A stretch of DNA of 64,000 nt from Actinoplanes sp. NBC_00393 (GTDB lineage: Bacteria; Actinomycetota; Actinomycetes; Mycobacteriales; Micromonosporaceae): NCBI RefSeq assembly GCF_036053395.1, contig NZ_CP107942.1:4244501-4308500 (forward strand). The letters run 5' to 3'. The notes beneath the pieces were generated by a model that was not told where the DNA came from, did no database searches, and saw only the letters and a list, made by a program, of their open reading frames with translations. Both the position numbers and the translations under genes were made by a program. Positions 24,663 to 33,674 of the stretch are shown here, piece after piece (position 1 is the stretch's first letter; every line of letters begins with the position of its first letter).

Positions 24663-26146
24663 GCAGCGAGTGGCGCAAGCTCGACCGGCGGGCGGTGCCG
24701 GTCTCCGCGGTGTTCATGACCGGGGTCGCGGTGGCGGCCGGCGTCCCGTCCGCGATCGGGCTGTCGGAGATCTCCGTCGGGGTCGCGCTGGCCTGGGTGC
24801 TGCCCGGTGCGGTGTTCATCGTGGCGATCGGGGTGTTCGCGGAATGGCTGCGACTGCGGTTCAGCCGCTACCGCATCGGTTCGGACCGGGTCGAGCTGCA
24901 CACCGGCGTGCTGATCCGTAACCGGCGTTCCCTGCAGCGCGACCGGATCCGCACCGTCGACGTCACCGCCAACCCGTTGCTGCGGATGTTCGGGCTGGTC
25001 TCGGTGCGGATCGGCACCGGCGAGCACGCCGAGAAGGGCACTGTGCGGCTGGGCCCGGTCACCCACGCGACCGGGGACGAGCTACGGCGTACGCTGCTCG
25101 ACCGCACCGCCGACGCGACCGCCGAAGGCACCCTCGCCGAGCTCGACCGGGGCTGGATCCGCTACGCGCCGCTGTCGTTCGTCGCCCCGCTGCTCGGCGT
25201 CTCCGCGGTCGGCGCCGCCCTCAACGTGGCGGACTGGTTCGGCCTCTCCGGCGACCTCGTCGAGTGGGCGATCGACCTGCTGGGCGGCCTGGGCCTGATC
25301 GGCGGCATCGCGGTGCTGTTCGCGGTGGCCATGGTGGTCGGCGTGCTCGGGGCGCTCGGGCTGTGGGTGGAGATGTGGTGGAACTACCGGCTCGACCGTG
25401 AGCCGGGCGGCACGCTGCGGGTGCGGCGCGGGCTGCTGACCACCCGGTCCATCTCGGTCGAGGAGGACCGGGTGCGCGGCATCGAGGTGGTCGAGCCGCT
25501 CGGCAACCGGCTGGCCGGGGCGGCGCGGGTCGACGTGGTGGCCACCGGCATGGCCACCGGGGCCGAGGAGAACAAGACCCAGCACCGTACGCTGCTGCCG
25601 CCCGCGAACCGACCGGTGGCCGAGCGGGTCGCCGCCGAGGTGCTGCGGGTGCCGGTCTCGCCGACCGAGGCCGTCCACCTGTCGCCGCACCCGGTCGCTG
25701 CCCGCGGGCGCCGGCTGCGCTGGGCGCTGGCCACCGTGCTGGTCGCCGAACTGCCGCTGGTCGTGCTCGGCCTGCTGCTCACCGACGTGCTGCTGCACAT
25801 CGCGTGGATCACGGCCGTGGTCGCCGTACCGGTGGCGGTGGCCCTCGCCCTGGACGCCTATCGCGGCCTCGGCCACGGCTTGGACGACGACTACCTGGTG
25901 GCGCGCAGCGGCTCGGTGCGCCGGGTCACCGTGGCACTGCAGCGCCGCGGCATCATCGGCTGGACGGTGCGCCAGTCGGTGTTCCAGCGCCGGGCCGGCC
26001 TGGCCCACGTCCTGGCGACCACGGCGGCGGGCTCCGGCGCCTATGCCATCCGCGACGTGGACACCGGCACCGGCCTCGACGCGGCCGATGCGGCCATCCC
26101 CGGCCTGCTGGCCCCGTTCCTTCTCCGGGACACCGAAGGCTCCTGA
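24659..26146 (+). CDS. Membrane protein with repeated bPH2 domains (YdbT-like)
   Basis: A 495-residue protein with three membrane-pair/PH-domain repeats, the larger partner of the YdbS/YdbT pair. PH blocks are recognisable at YRIGSDRVELHTGVLIRNRRS near 75, YRLDREPGGTLRVRRGLLTT near 245 and DDYLVARSGSVRRVTVALQR near 410, each after a hydrophobic hairpin. GTG at 24659 overlaps the previous stop. A 12-bp palindrome GATCAGCTGATC (26145-26156) covers the stop. The 166 bases after it have no supported gene, though the minus strand there ends in a protein-like DWEAWDCPEDLAAIS tail without a credible start. Confidence 0.87.
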   Translation: MSSEWRKLDRRAVPVSAVFMTGVAVAAGVPSAIGLSEISVGVALAWVLPGAVFIVAIGVFAEWLRLRFSRYRIGSDRVELHTGVLIRNRRSLQRDRIRTVDVTANPLLRMFGLVSVRIGTGEHAEKGTVRLGPVTHATGDELRRTLLDRTADATAEGTLAELDRGWIRYAPLSFVAPLLGVSAVGAALNVADWFGLSGDLVEWAIDLLGGLGLIGGIAVLFAVAMVVGVLGALGLWVEMWWNYRLDREPGGTLRVRRGLLTTRSISVEEDRVRGIEVVEPLGNRLAGAARVDVVATGMATGAEENKTQHRTLLPPANRPVAERVAAEVLRVPVSPTEAVHLSPHPVAARGRRLRWALATVLVAELPLVVLGLLLTDVLLHIAWITAVVAVPVAVALALDAYRGLGHGLDDDYLVARSGSVRRVTVALQRRGIIGWTVRQSVFQRRAGLAHVLATTAAGSGAYAIRDVDTGTGLDAADAAIPGLLAPFLLRDTEGS

Positions 26147-26312
26147 TCAGCTGATCGCGGCCAGGTCCTCCGGGCAGTCCCAGGCTTCCCAGTCAACCGC
26201 CGATCGCCGCCCGGTGGGAGTCCCTGTCAGTACCACCCAGCCGTTTCCGGCGGATACTGGCCGTGGACCCACGGGGGATCGAGGTTCATCACTGATCCGC
26301 TGGGAGTGAGCC

Positions 26313-27335
26313 ATGAACAGAGCCGTTCGTGCGTGCCTGGCCGTCCTGGGCAGCGCTACGCTCCTGATCACCGCCCCACCGTCCACCGCCGCGCAGGGAG
26401 CCACCCGGGTGATCACCGACATCCCGTACGCCCCTGCTGATCCGCCCACCAGCCGCGGCCACCTGCTGGATCTGTATCTGCCGCAGGCCCCGCACGACGC
26501 CCCGTGGCCGCTGCTCATCTGGACCGGCGGCTCCGGATGGATGGCCGACAACGGCAAGGACAGCGCCGGGCCGATCGCCCAGGCCTTCAACCCCCGGGGG
26601 TACGCGGTAGCGGGCGTGAGCATCCGCTCCAGTTCCCAGGTGCAGTTCCCGGGGCAGCTGCACGACATCAAGGCGGCCATCCGCTGGCTGCGCGCCCACG
26701 CCCGCGAGCATCGCCTGGACACCCGCCGGTTCGCCATCATGGGCGACTCGTCCGGCGGCTGGACCACCGCGATGGCCGCGCTCACCGGCGACGTGCCCGC
26801 CCTGGCCGGCAACGTCGGGGTGATCAGGGGGTCCAGCGCGGTGCAGGCGGCCGTGGCGTTCTACCCGCCGACCGACTTCCTGCAGATGGACGAGCAGATG
26901 CTGCCCGGGGCGTGCGCCTCGTTCAACGAGACCTTCGGCCTCACCGACTGCCACGACGATCCGGCCTCGCCGGAGTCGTTGCTGGTCGGCTGCCCGATCC
27001 AGACCTGTCCGCGAGCGGCGCAGGCGGCCAACCCGGTCAACTACGTCAGCCGCCGGGACCCGCCGATCATGATCCTGCACGGTCAGCAGGACACGCTGGT
27101 CCCGCACGCGCAGAGCATCCTGCTCTACAACGCCCTGCGCGCGAAGGGCAGCGAGGCCACCTTCTTCTCGGTGCCCGGCGCCGGGCACGACTGGCAGCAG
27201 GTCCTCGACCCGGCCAACCACACCGGCCACACGGTGTACCGCACCCGCGACGGCAGCGAACGCATCACTGTCGGCGCCCCGGATCCGAGCTGGGACACCA
27301 TCGACCGGTTCCTGCGCCAGGCGTTCAGGCGATGA
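26313..27335 (+). CDS. Secreted alpha/beta hydrolase (esterase-like)
   Basis: A 340-residue exported esterase-like enzyme. A signal peptide (MNRAVRACLAVLGSATLLIT, cleavage near STAA) precedes the fold. The catalytic set is complete: Ser in IMGDSSGGWTTAM near residue 150, Asp in LHGQQDTLVPHAQ near 258 and His in VPGAGHDWQQV near 290. It resembles the feruloyl-esterase/BD-FAE type hydrolases. Several Cys pairs suit an extracellular protein. ATG at 26313. The last 11 bases overlap the convergent methyltransferase. Confidence 0.88.
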   Translation: MNRAVRACLAVLGSATLLITAPPSTAAQGATRVITDIPYAPADPPTSRGHLLDLYLPQAPHDAPWPLLIWTGGSGWMADNGKDSAGPIAQAFNPRGYAVAGVSIRSSSQVQFPGQLHDIKAAIRWLRAHAREHRLDTRRFAIMGDSSGGWTTAMAALTGDVPALAGNVGVIRGSSAVQAAVAFYPPTDFLQMDEQMLPGACASFNETFGLTDCHDDPASPESLLVGCPIQTCPRAAQAANPVNYVSRRDPPIMILHGQQDTLVPHAQSILLYNALRAKGSEATFFSVPGAGHDWQQVLDPANHTGHTVYRTRDGSERITVGAPDPSWDTIDRFLRQAFRR

Positions 27336-28071
27336 GCAGGCGGAGGCCGAGCTCCGCCGTGTCGAGGTCGAGGAGGTCGCGGTTGCGCTCCGCCCAGCGG
27401 CCCGACTCCAGATCAGCGCGCAGGCGGCGCACCGCCCGCTGCTCGGCGTCCGGCCCGACCTTGGCCCACACCGACACCCCGCGGCGCACCGGCTCCTCCA
27501 GGTACGCCTCGGGCCGGCGCCAGTAGGCCTCGAAGAAGCCGTCGAGGCAGTCCCACGGGATGAGCACCGGCTCCACCCGGGCGCCGAGGGCGCCGGCCAG
27601 CTCGGTCAGCGACGGCCGGCCGGCGATCAGGCCCGCGACCTCCGGCAGGTAGTCGCGGGTCAGCCAGAACCGGCGGAGCCATCCGCTGTCCGTGGTGTCG
27701 TGCGTGAACACCACCACCCGGCGGGCCACCCGCTTCATCTCCCGCAGGCCGGCGATCGGGTCCGGCCAGTGGTGGATGGTGGCGAAGGCCATCGCCGCGT
27801 CGAAGCTCTGGTCCTCGAACGGCAGGCTGTCCGCGGCGGCGGCCAAGCACGGCGCCGCGTTCGCCGGGCGCTGCGCCCGCATCAGCGCCGACGGCTCCAC
27901 CGCGATCAGGTCCCGGTCGGCGGGCTCGTAGGACCCGGTGCCGGCCCCGACGTTCAGCACGGTCCGCGCATCGCCGAGCGCGGCCCACAGTGCTGCGGCG
28001 ATGCGCGGTTCGGTACGCCGCGTGACCGTATAGGTGGCTCCGATCGTGTCGTACAACTGATTGCTGGCCAT
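27325..28071 (-). CDS. Class I SAM-dependent methyltransferase
   Basis: A 248-residue methyltransferase of the Methyltransf_11 type. The SAM loop TVLNVGAGTGSYEP lies near residues 38-51, the acidic end of strand two is LIAVEPSALM, and LPFEDQSFDAAMAFATIHHW is the classic post-II/IV segment. Substrate unknown. ATG at 28069-28071. It is monocistronic, facing the secreted esterase. Confidence 0.88.
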   Translation of the reverse strand: MASNQLYDTIGATYTVTRRTEPRIAAALWAALGDARTVLNVGAGTGSYEPADRDLIAVEPSALMRAQRPANAAPCLAAAADSLPFEDQSFDAAMAFATIHHWPDPIAGLREMKRVARRVVVFTHDTTDSGWLRRFWLTRDYLPEVAGLIAGRPSLTELAGALGARVEPVLIPWDCLDGFFEAYWRRPEAYLEEPVRRGVSVWAKVGPDAEQRAVRRLRADLESGRWAERNRDLLDLDTAELGLRLLIA

Positions 28072-28156
28072 GGCTGGAGCGTAGGCAGCGCGCGCACGTC
28101 AGCCGATGCGACCATGGTGCCCGGTTACAAAGTCACCGGGCGCTGGGAGCACCGAC

Positions 28157-30508
28157 ATGCCGCAGATTGACGACCTCGACCCGCGCACCCCGATCGTGGT
28201 GGGCGTCGGCCAGGCCTCCGAACTCCTCGACAGCCCGGACTACCGGCGCCGTTCACCGGTCGACCTGGCCGCCGACGCCGCCCGCGACGCCCTGGCCGAC
28301 ACCGGCGCCGACCCCGAGACCGTGGCCGCCGCGATCGACACGGTCGCCGGCACCCGCCAGTTCGAGAACTCGTTCCCCGGCGCGCGGGCGCCGCTGGGCC
28401 GCTCGGACAACTTCCCGCGCTCGGTCGCCGGCCGGATCGGCGCCGACCCGCGGCGCGCGGTGCTCGAGGTCGCCGGCGGGCAGAGCCCGCAGCACCTGGT
28501 CAACGAGTTCGCCGCGACGATTGCCGCCGGCGAGGCCGAGGTGGTTCTTCTCGCCGGTTCGGAGGCCATCTCCACCATCGAGAAGTACGCGAAAGACGAC
28601 GACCGCCCCGACTTCAGCGAACACGTCGACGGCACCCTGGAGGACCGCGGCCTGGGGTTGCGCGGGCTGATGTCCCGGCACCACGCCGCGCACGGCCTGA
28701 CCGACGCGCCCAGCCAGTACGCGTTGTTCGACAACGCCCGCCGGGCCCGGCTCAAGCTGTCCCGCGACGAGTACGCGACCGCGATCGGCGAGCTGTTCGC
28801 ACCGTTCACCCGGGTCGCCGCCGCCAACCCGCACGCGGCCGCGCCGACCGAGCGCACCGCGGCGGAACTGGTCACCCCGACCGCCGTGAACCGGCCGATC
28901 GCGGACCCGTACACCCGCTACGTCGTCGCCCGCGACAAGGTCAACCAGGGCGCTGCCGTACTGATCATGTCGGTCGCCGCGGCCCGGCGCCTCGGCGTGC
29001 CCACCGACCGCTGGGTGTTCCTGCCCGGCCACGCCGACCTGCGCGAACGCGACCTGATGGAGCGCGCCGACCTGTCCGCGAGCCCGGCGTCGGTGCTGGC
29101 CACCCGGCACGCGCTGGAGGTCGCCGGGATCGGCTTCGACGAGCTCGCCCACCTCGACCTCTACAGCTGCTTCCCCGCGCCGGTGTTCAACATCGCCGAC
29201 GCGTTCGGTTTGTCCCCGGACGACCCGCGCGGCCTGACCGTCACCGGCGGGCTGCCGTTCTTCGGCGGCGCCGGCAACAACTACTCGATGCACGCCATCG
29301 CCTCGATGGTGGAGCGGGTGCGCCGGGCGCCGGGCAGCTACGGGTTCGTCGGCGCCAACGGCGGCATGATGAGCAAGTACTCGGTCGGCATCTACACCAC
29401 CACACCGTCGCCGTGGACGGCCGGCAACAGCGCCGCCCTGCAGGCCGAGGTCGACGCCTGGCCGGCGCCGGAAGAGGCACGGCACGCCGACGGCTGGGCG
29501 ACCATCGAGACGTACACGGTCAAGCACAGTCGCGACGGCCGGCGTACCGGCATCGTCGTCGGCCGCCTGGAAGCCGACAACCGGCGCTTTCTCGCGCTCA
29601 CCGACGACCTCTCGCTGCTCGACACCGCCGAGCCCATCGGGCAGCGGGTCTACGTGCAATCGTCGGGCAAGGGCAACCGGGTCGCAGCGAGCGAGGCAGC
29701 CTTCCCGCCGCCGGGCCCGGCGGTGCTCAAGGACCGATACGAGCACATTCTGGTACGCCGTGACGGCCACCTCCTCGAAGTGACGATCAACCGGCCGGAG
29801 GCACGCAACAGCCTGCACCCGATGGCCAACGACGAGCTCGACCACGCCTTCTCCGCGTTTTTCGCCGACGACGACCTGTGGGTGGCCATCCTGACCGGCG
29901 CCGGCGACAAGGCGTTCAGCGCCGGCAACGACCTGATCTACTCCGCTTCCGGCAAGCCGATGTGGGTGCCGAAGAACGGCTTCGCCGGCCTGACCAGTCG
30001 CCGTTCGATGCCGAAACCGGTGATCGCCGCGGTCAACGGCTTCGCCATGGGCGGCGGCTTCGAGATCGCCCTCGCCTGCCACCTGGTCGTCGCCGACGCC
30101 ACCGCGAAGTTCGCGCTCAGCGAGGTCAAGGTCGGCCTGATCGCCGGCGCCGGTGGGGTGGTCCGGCTGCCCCGCACGGTTCCGCCGAAGCTCGCCAACG
30201 AGATGATCCTGACCGGCCGCCGCCTCACCGCCGACGAGGCGCTCGCCCACGGCCTGGTCAACCGGGTCACCGAGGCCGGCGCGGCCCTCGACGGCGCCCG
30301 CGCCCTGGCCGCCGACATCCTGGACTCCTCCCCCACCTCGGTCCGGATCTCGCTGCAGGTGATGGAGGAGACCCGCGGCATCCCGGACGTGGTCGACGCG
30401 GTCACCCACCACAGTTCCGCATTCGACGACCTGATGGTCAGCGAGGACGCGATCGAGGGCCTCACCGCGTTCGCGCAGAAACGCAGGCCGCGCTGGCGCA
30501 ACCGCTGA
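28157..30508 (+). CDS. Thiolase-like protein fused to enoyl-CoA hydratase
   Basis: A 783-residue fusion. Residues 1-500 form an acetyl-CoA acetyltransferase-like (thiolase/SCP-x type) domain: TPIVVGVGQASELLD, VLEVAGGQSPQHLVNEFA, LDLYSCFPAPVFNIADAFGL, GGLPFFGGAGNNYSMHAIA and a C-terminal OB-like extension. Residues 530-783 are a crotonase domain: VTINRPEARNSLHP, FSAGNDLIYSA, the oxyanion loop NGFAMGGGFEIALAC and GLIAGAGGVVRLPR. No stop or linker anomaly separates them, so one polypeptide is encoded. It probably performs two steps of fatty-acid or branched-chain acyl-CoA breakdown. ATG at 28157 was chosen because it opens the thiolase motif directly. Confidence 0.9.
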   Translation: MPQIDDLDPRTPIVVGVGQASELLDSPDYRRRSPVDLAADAARDALADTGADPETVAAAIDTVAGTRQFENSFPGARAPLGRSDNFPRSVAGRIGADPRRAVLEVAGGQSPQHLVNEFAATIAAGEAEVVLLAGSEAISTIEKYAKDDDRPDFSEHVDGTLEDRGLGLRGLMSRHHAAHGLTDAPSQYALFDNARRARLKLSRDEYATAIGELFAPFTRVAAANPHAAAPTERTAAELVTPTAVNRPIADPYTRYVVARDKVNQGAAVLIMSVAAARRLGVPTDRWVFLPGHADLRERDLMERADLSASPASVLATRHALEVAGIGFDELAHLDLYSCFPAPVFNIADAFGLSPDDPRGLTVTGGLPFFGGAGNNYSMHAIASMVERVRRAPGSYGFVGANGGMMSKYSVGIYTTTPSPWTAGNSAALQAEVDAWPAPEEARHADGWATIETYTVKHSRDGRRTGIVVGRLEADNRRFLALTDDLSLLDTAEPIGQRVYVQSSGKGNRVAASEAAFPPPGPAVLKDRYEHILVRRDGHLLEVTINRPEARNSLHPMANDELDHAFSAFFADDDLWVAILTGAGDKAFSAGNDLIYSASGKPMWVPKNGFAGLTSRRSMPKPVIAAVNGFAMGGGFEIALACHLVVADATAKFALSEVKVGLIAGAGGVVRLPRTVPPKLANEMILTGRRLTADEALAHGLVNRVTEAGAALDGARALAADILDSSPTSVRISLQVMEETRGIPDVVDAVTHHSSAFDDLMVSEDAIEGLTAFAQKRRPRWRNR

Positions 30509-30517
30509 CGAAACCCG

Positions 30518-30551
30518 CTGCGCTATCTGTCCCCGGGGACAGATAGCGCAG
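30518..30551. repeat. 34-bp perfect palindrome
   Basis: CTGCGCTATCTGTCCCC (30518-30534) is followed at once by its exact reverse complement (30535-30551), with no loop base. It lies 9 bases after the stop of the thiolase fusion and 77 before the DUF1906 gene start. It could be a cruciform-forming terminator or a high-affinity operator. Its inner CTGTCC/GGACAG core recurs in the palindromes near 34745-34788. Confidence 0.85.
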
Positions 30552-30628
30552 GTCGGGGACGGATCGCTGTTGTCCGCGGGATTCCCGTCTGTCGATGATG
30601 TGCCCGACCGAAAAGGGGGCACAGCACC

Positions 30629-32950
30629 GTGGACGAACGGGTACTCGAGGCGCAGCGATGGGTGAACGCCACCTACGGCAGCGTCGCCGGTTTCACGCCG
30701 GCGCCGGAGAACGGCCGGACCGGATGGCCGACGATGTACGCGCTGATCCGCGCCCTGCAGCACGAGCTGGGCATCACCACGCTCTCCGACTCGTTCGGGC
30801 CGGGCACGCTGACGGCGCTGAGTGCGCACGGCAGCATCGGACCGGGCGAGACGAACCGGAACATCGTCAAGATCGTGCAGTCCGGGTTGTACTGCAAGGG
30901 GTATGGGCCGGGCGCCATCAACGGCACGTACGGCGCCGGGACCGAGGCCGCCGTGACCGAGCTGACCGGGGACATCACCGGCGGGTCCGGTAGCACCACG
31001 GTCGCGCCGAAGATCTTCAAGGCGCTGCTCACGATGGACGCGTACGTCGTGGTCGAGGGGGGCACGACGGCGGTCCGCGAGGTGCAGCAGTGGCTCAACC
31101 AGCGCTATCTGGGCCGGGCCGGCTTCTTCGTGGTCCCGTGCGACGGCGGCTTCTCCCGCGACGTGCAGAAGGCCATGTACCTGGCCGTCCAGTACGAGCT
31201 GGGGATGAGCGACGCCGAAGCCACCGGCGTGTTCGGCCCGGGCACCCGCGCCGGGCTCGCCGGGCACGAGCTGGAGCAGGGGTCGACGGGCATCTGGGTG
31301 CGGCTGTTCACCGCGGCGATGATGTTCAACGGCGCCTACGACGACTTCAGCGATCACTTCCTGCCCGATCTCACTGAGGCGGTCCGCGCGCTGCAGGAGT
31401 TCGCCGTGCTGCGGGTCAGCGGCCGGGCCGACTACGCGACCTGGTGCCAGGTGCTCGTCTCCACCGGCGATCCGGGCCGCAAGGGCACCGCCTGCGACTG
31501 CGTCACCGAGATCACCGACGCCCGCGCCCAGGCCCTGTACGAGTCGGACTACCGCGTCGTCGGCCGCTACCTCGACGAGTCCGACAAAACGAAGATCGAC
31601 AAGATGCTGCGGCCGGGCGAGCTCGCCACCATCTTCCGCAACGGGCTGCGGGTCTTCCCGATCTCGCAGTACAACGCCCGGGAGGTCGGCGACTTCACCT
31701 ACGACAAGGGGTATGCCGAGGCCGTCAAGGCCCACGACGCGGCAGCGGGGTACGGCTTCAACGCCGGCACGGTCATCTACTTCGCGGTGGACTACGACGC
31801 CACCCAGGAGGAGATCGCCTCCCACATCGTCCCGTACTTCCGCGGGGTCGTCGCCGGCCTGGCGTCGAAGGGCAAACGGTACGTGCACGGCGTCTACGGC
31901 TCCCGCAACGTCTGCACCCAGGTTTCCAAGACCACCCTGGCCCGCTGGTCGTTCGTCTCCGGCATGTCGTACGGCTTCTCCGGCAACATGGGCTTCCCGC
32001 TGCCGGAGAACTGGTCGTTCAACCAGATCCAGACCCTCACCGTGGGCGTCGGCGACCGGGCCATCGAGATCGACAAGAACATCTGGCGACCCGGCACCGA
32101 TCCCGGCACCGCCTCGGTCAACGACGCCGCCTCGCCGCTGGAGGAGTTCCTCGACTACGTCGGCCTGCTCTACCTGGAGGCGCAGGCGTACTGGAACAAG
32201 GCGCCCGCCGGCGCGAAACCGGCCGACCCGAACGAGCTGGTCCTGCAGTACCTGCGGCACGAGGAATACAACGACACCCGGTGGCGGGCACTGATCGGCG
32301 GCGTCGACAGCGGATTCGTGGCCCAGATCAAGGACCAGCAGATCAGCATGGTCCGGGAGATCCGCGACCCGTTCTTCGGCGTGGACCTGAAGGTGTCACA
32401 TCTCGGCGCGTCCTGCAACGGCGCGCTCGTCGAAGGCCGCCCGTCCGGCACCGGCACCAACCGCGGCGACGTGGCCGGCTGGGGCGGCGACCTGATGACC
32501 TTCTACGGCGAGTGGCGCCGGGACTCGCTCAGCTACCCGTCCGGGCTCACCTACTGCCGGGAGAAGCTGGCCAAGGTCACCGGGGACTCCGGCGGCGGCA
32601 CGTTCAAGCTCCGCGATCTGATCGAGGACGCCGACGCGTACAACCTGGCAGCCCGGATCCGGGCCGGCGCCAACGTGATCGACGCGATGGAGGACTACTA
32701 CCGCGGCGGCGGCCTGCTCAAACGGTTCTCCGCGTTCCGGGCCGGCCGGTTCGGCGGCGACGCTGCGGCGATCGCCCGGGACATGCTGGTCGCCGACGAC
32801 GACGTGGTGATCTCCGCGGGCCGGATCGCCCTGATCCAGAGCACCGGAGGCCTGACGCCGGTCTTCCCCTTCGATCTGCCGGACCCCGACCTGGCGGCGT
32901 TCTGTCAGGGCTTCGCCGAGATGCTCACCGATCGTGCGGGACTGGCATGA
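30629..32950 (+). CDS. DUF1906 (Rv2525c-like glycoside-hydrolase fold) multidomain protein
   Basis: A 773-residue protein. Residues 1-110 and 130-285 look like two peptidoglycan-binding-type helical repeats (VLEAQRWVNATYG, IVKIVQSGLYCKGYGPGAING; VREVQQWLNQRYLG, FNGAYDDFS). Residues 295-495 are a DUF1906 domain (DYRVVGRYLDES, FPISQYNAREV, IYFAVDYDATQEEI, GVYGSRNVC), a TIM-barrel related to lysozyme-like glycosidases. The C-terminal 270 residues are unrecognised. Unlike many relatives it has no signal peptide; GTG at 30629 is the only good start. It precedes an M15-like exported protein (ATGA overlap possible), so an envelope or lytic role is likely. Confidence 0.8.
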   Translation: MDERVLEAQRWVNATYGSVAGFTPAPENGRTGWPTMYALIRALQHELGITTLSDSFGPGTLTALSAHGSIGPGETNRNIVKIVQSGLYCKGYGPGAINGTYGAGTEAAVTELTGDITGGSGSTTVAPKIFKALLTMDAYVVVEGGTTAVREVQQWLNQRYLGRAGFFVVPCDGGFSRDVQKAMYLAVQYELGMSDAEATGVFGPGTRAGLAGHELEQGSTGIWVRLFTAAMMFNGAYDDFSDHFLPDLTEAVRALQEFAVLRVSGRADYATWCQVLVSTGDPGRKGTACDCVTEITDARAQALYESDYRVVGRYLDESDKTKIDKMLRPGELATIFRNGLRVFPISQYNAREVGDFTYDKGYAEAVKAHDAAAGYGFNAGTVIYFAVDYDATQEEIASHIVPYFRGVVAGLASKGKRYVHGVYGSRNVCTQVSKTTLARWSFVSGMSYGFSGNMGFPLPENWSFNQIQTLTVGVGDRAIEIDKNIWRPGTDPGTASVNDAASPLEEFLDYVGLLYLEAQAYWNKAPAGAKPADPNELVLQYLRHEEYNDTRWRALIGGVDSGFVAQIKDQQISMVREIRDPFFGVDLKVSHLGASCNGALVEGRPSGTGTNRGDVAGWGGDLMTFYGEWRRDSLSYPSGLTYCREKLAKVTGDSGGGTFKLRDLIEDADAYNLAARIRAGANVIDAMEDYYRGGGLLKRFSAFRAGRFGGDAAAIARDMLVADDDVVISAGRIALIQSTGGLTPVFPFDLPDPDLAAFCQGFAEMLTDRAGLA

Positions 32951-32979
32951 CCCGCGAACCCCGTGAGGAGGCCACCGCG

Positions 32980-33633
32980 ATGAGCGGTCTGACCCGCAGG
33001 CAACTTCTGATCACGGCGGGGGTCGCCGCCGGCATGTCGGTTCCGCTCTTTCCCGGTACGGGTCACGCGGCGCCGCCCCGGCGGGTCACCCCGAACGGCT
33101 GGCCCGTGGTGGAGGCTGGCGCGCTTCGTGCGTACCGGATCGAAGGCAGTAATGCGCAGCTGATGCTGCTGCCGGGACCGACTGCGGGCCTTCTGCTGCA
33201 TGTCTGCCGGCGCTTCCATTACGAGATCGACGCGCTCGCCGCAGGTGAGGCGGCCGGGCACCGCGCGCCGGGCGCGGTGACGGCCGGATGCGAGGTCAAC
33301 CGATTCTCCGGTACGGCCGTCGCGCTCCGACCGGGCGCCTATCCGGCCGGCGTGCGTGGCGGATTCTTCCCGGTCCAGCTGTTGGTGGTGCGCGACATCC
33401 TCGCCGAGTGCGAGGGGCTGGTGCGGTGGGGCGGCGACGAGGCCGGCATCCCGGCCGAGGGGCACTTCCAGATCGACGTGGCGCCCGGCGACCCCCGGCT
33501 CGGACGGCTCGCCGACCGGTTCGGCGGGTGGCGCTCGGCGCCGGGCCGCGGACCCGGCGCCATCGAGGACCCGCTGCGCGCCGACCGCCGGGCGGCAGCG
33601 CGGGCGCTGCAACGACGACAAGCTCGCAACTGA
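32980..33633 (+). CDS. Tat-exported M15-like (D-Ala-D-Ala carboxypeptidase fold) protein with lost zinc ligands
   Basis: A 217-residue protein starting with a twin-arginine signal (LTRRQLLITAGVAAGMSVPL, likely cleavage after GHAA). The mature part follows the M15 pattern SNHxSGTAxDL...RG...EGxVRWGGD...EMHFEI, but reads VNRFSGTAVALRPG, RGGFFPVQLLVVRDILAECE, VRWGGDEAG and EGHFQI. The first zinc His is Arg and the zinc Asp is Ala; only the last His remains. It is probably a non-catalytic cell-wall binder. ATG at 32980 follows GAGGAG; an in-frame ATG at 32947 overlaps the previous stop and is the alternative. Confidence 0.72.
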   Translation: MSGLTRRQLLITAGVAAGMSVPLFPGTGHAAPPRRVTPNGWPVVEAGALRAYRIEGSNAQLMLLPGPTAGLLLHVCRRFHYEIDALAAGEAAGHRAPGAVTAGCEVNRFSGTAVALRPGAYPAGVRGGFFPVQLLVVRDILAECEGLVRWGGDEAGIPAEGHFQIDVAPGDPRLGRLADRFGGWRSAPGRGPGAIEDPLRADRRAAARALQRRQARN

Positions 33634-33674
33634 CGAGAGGACCGGACTTCGCCTCCGCGTGGCAGAAACCCTGA

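Noticed and set aside
26147..26312. Minus-strand protein-like tail ending DWEAWDCPEDLAAIS
   Set aside because: No credible start or family; the longer frame runs antisense through the esterase gene.
28253..32260. A 1335-residue antisense frame over the thiolase fusion and DUF1906 gene
   Set aside because: It crosses two real genes and the 34-bp palindrome and shows no protein family.
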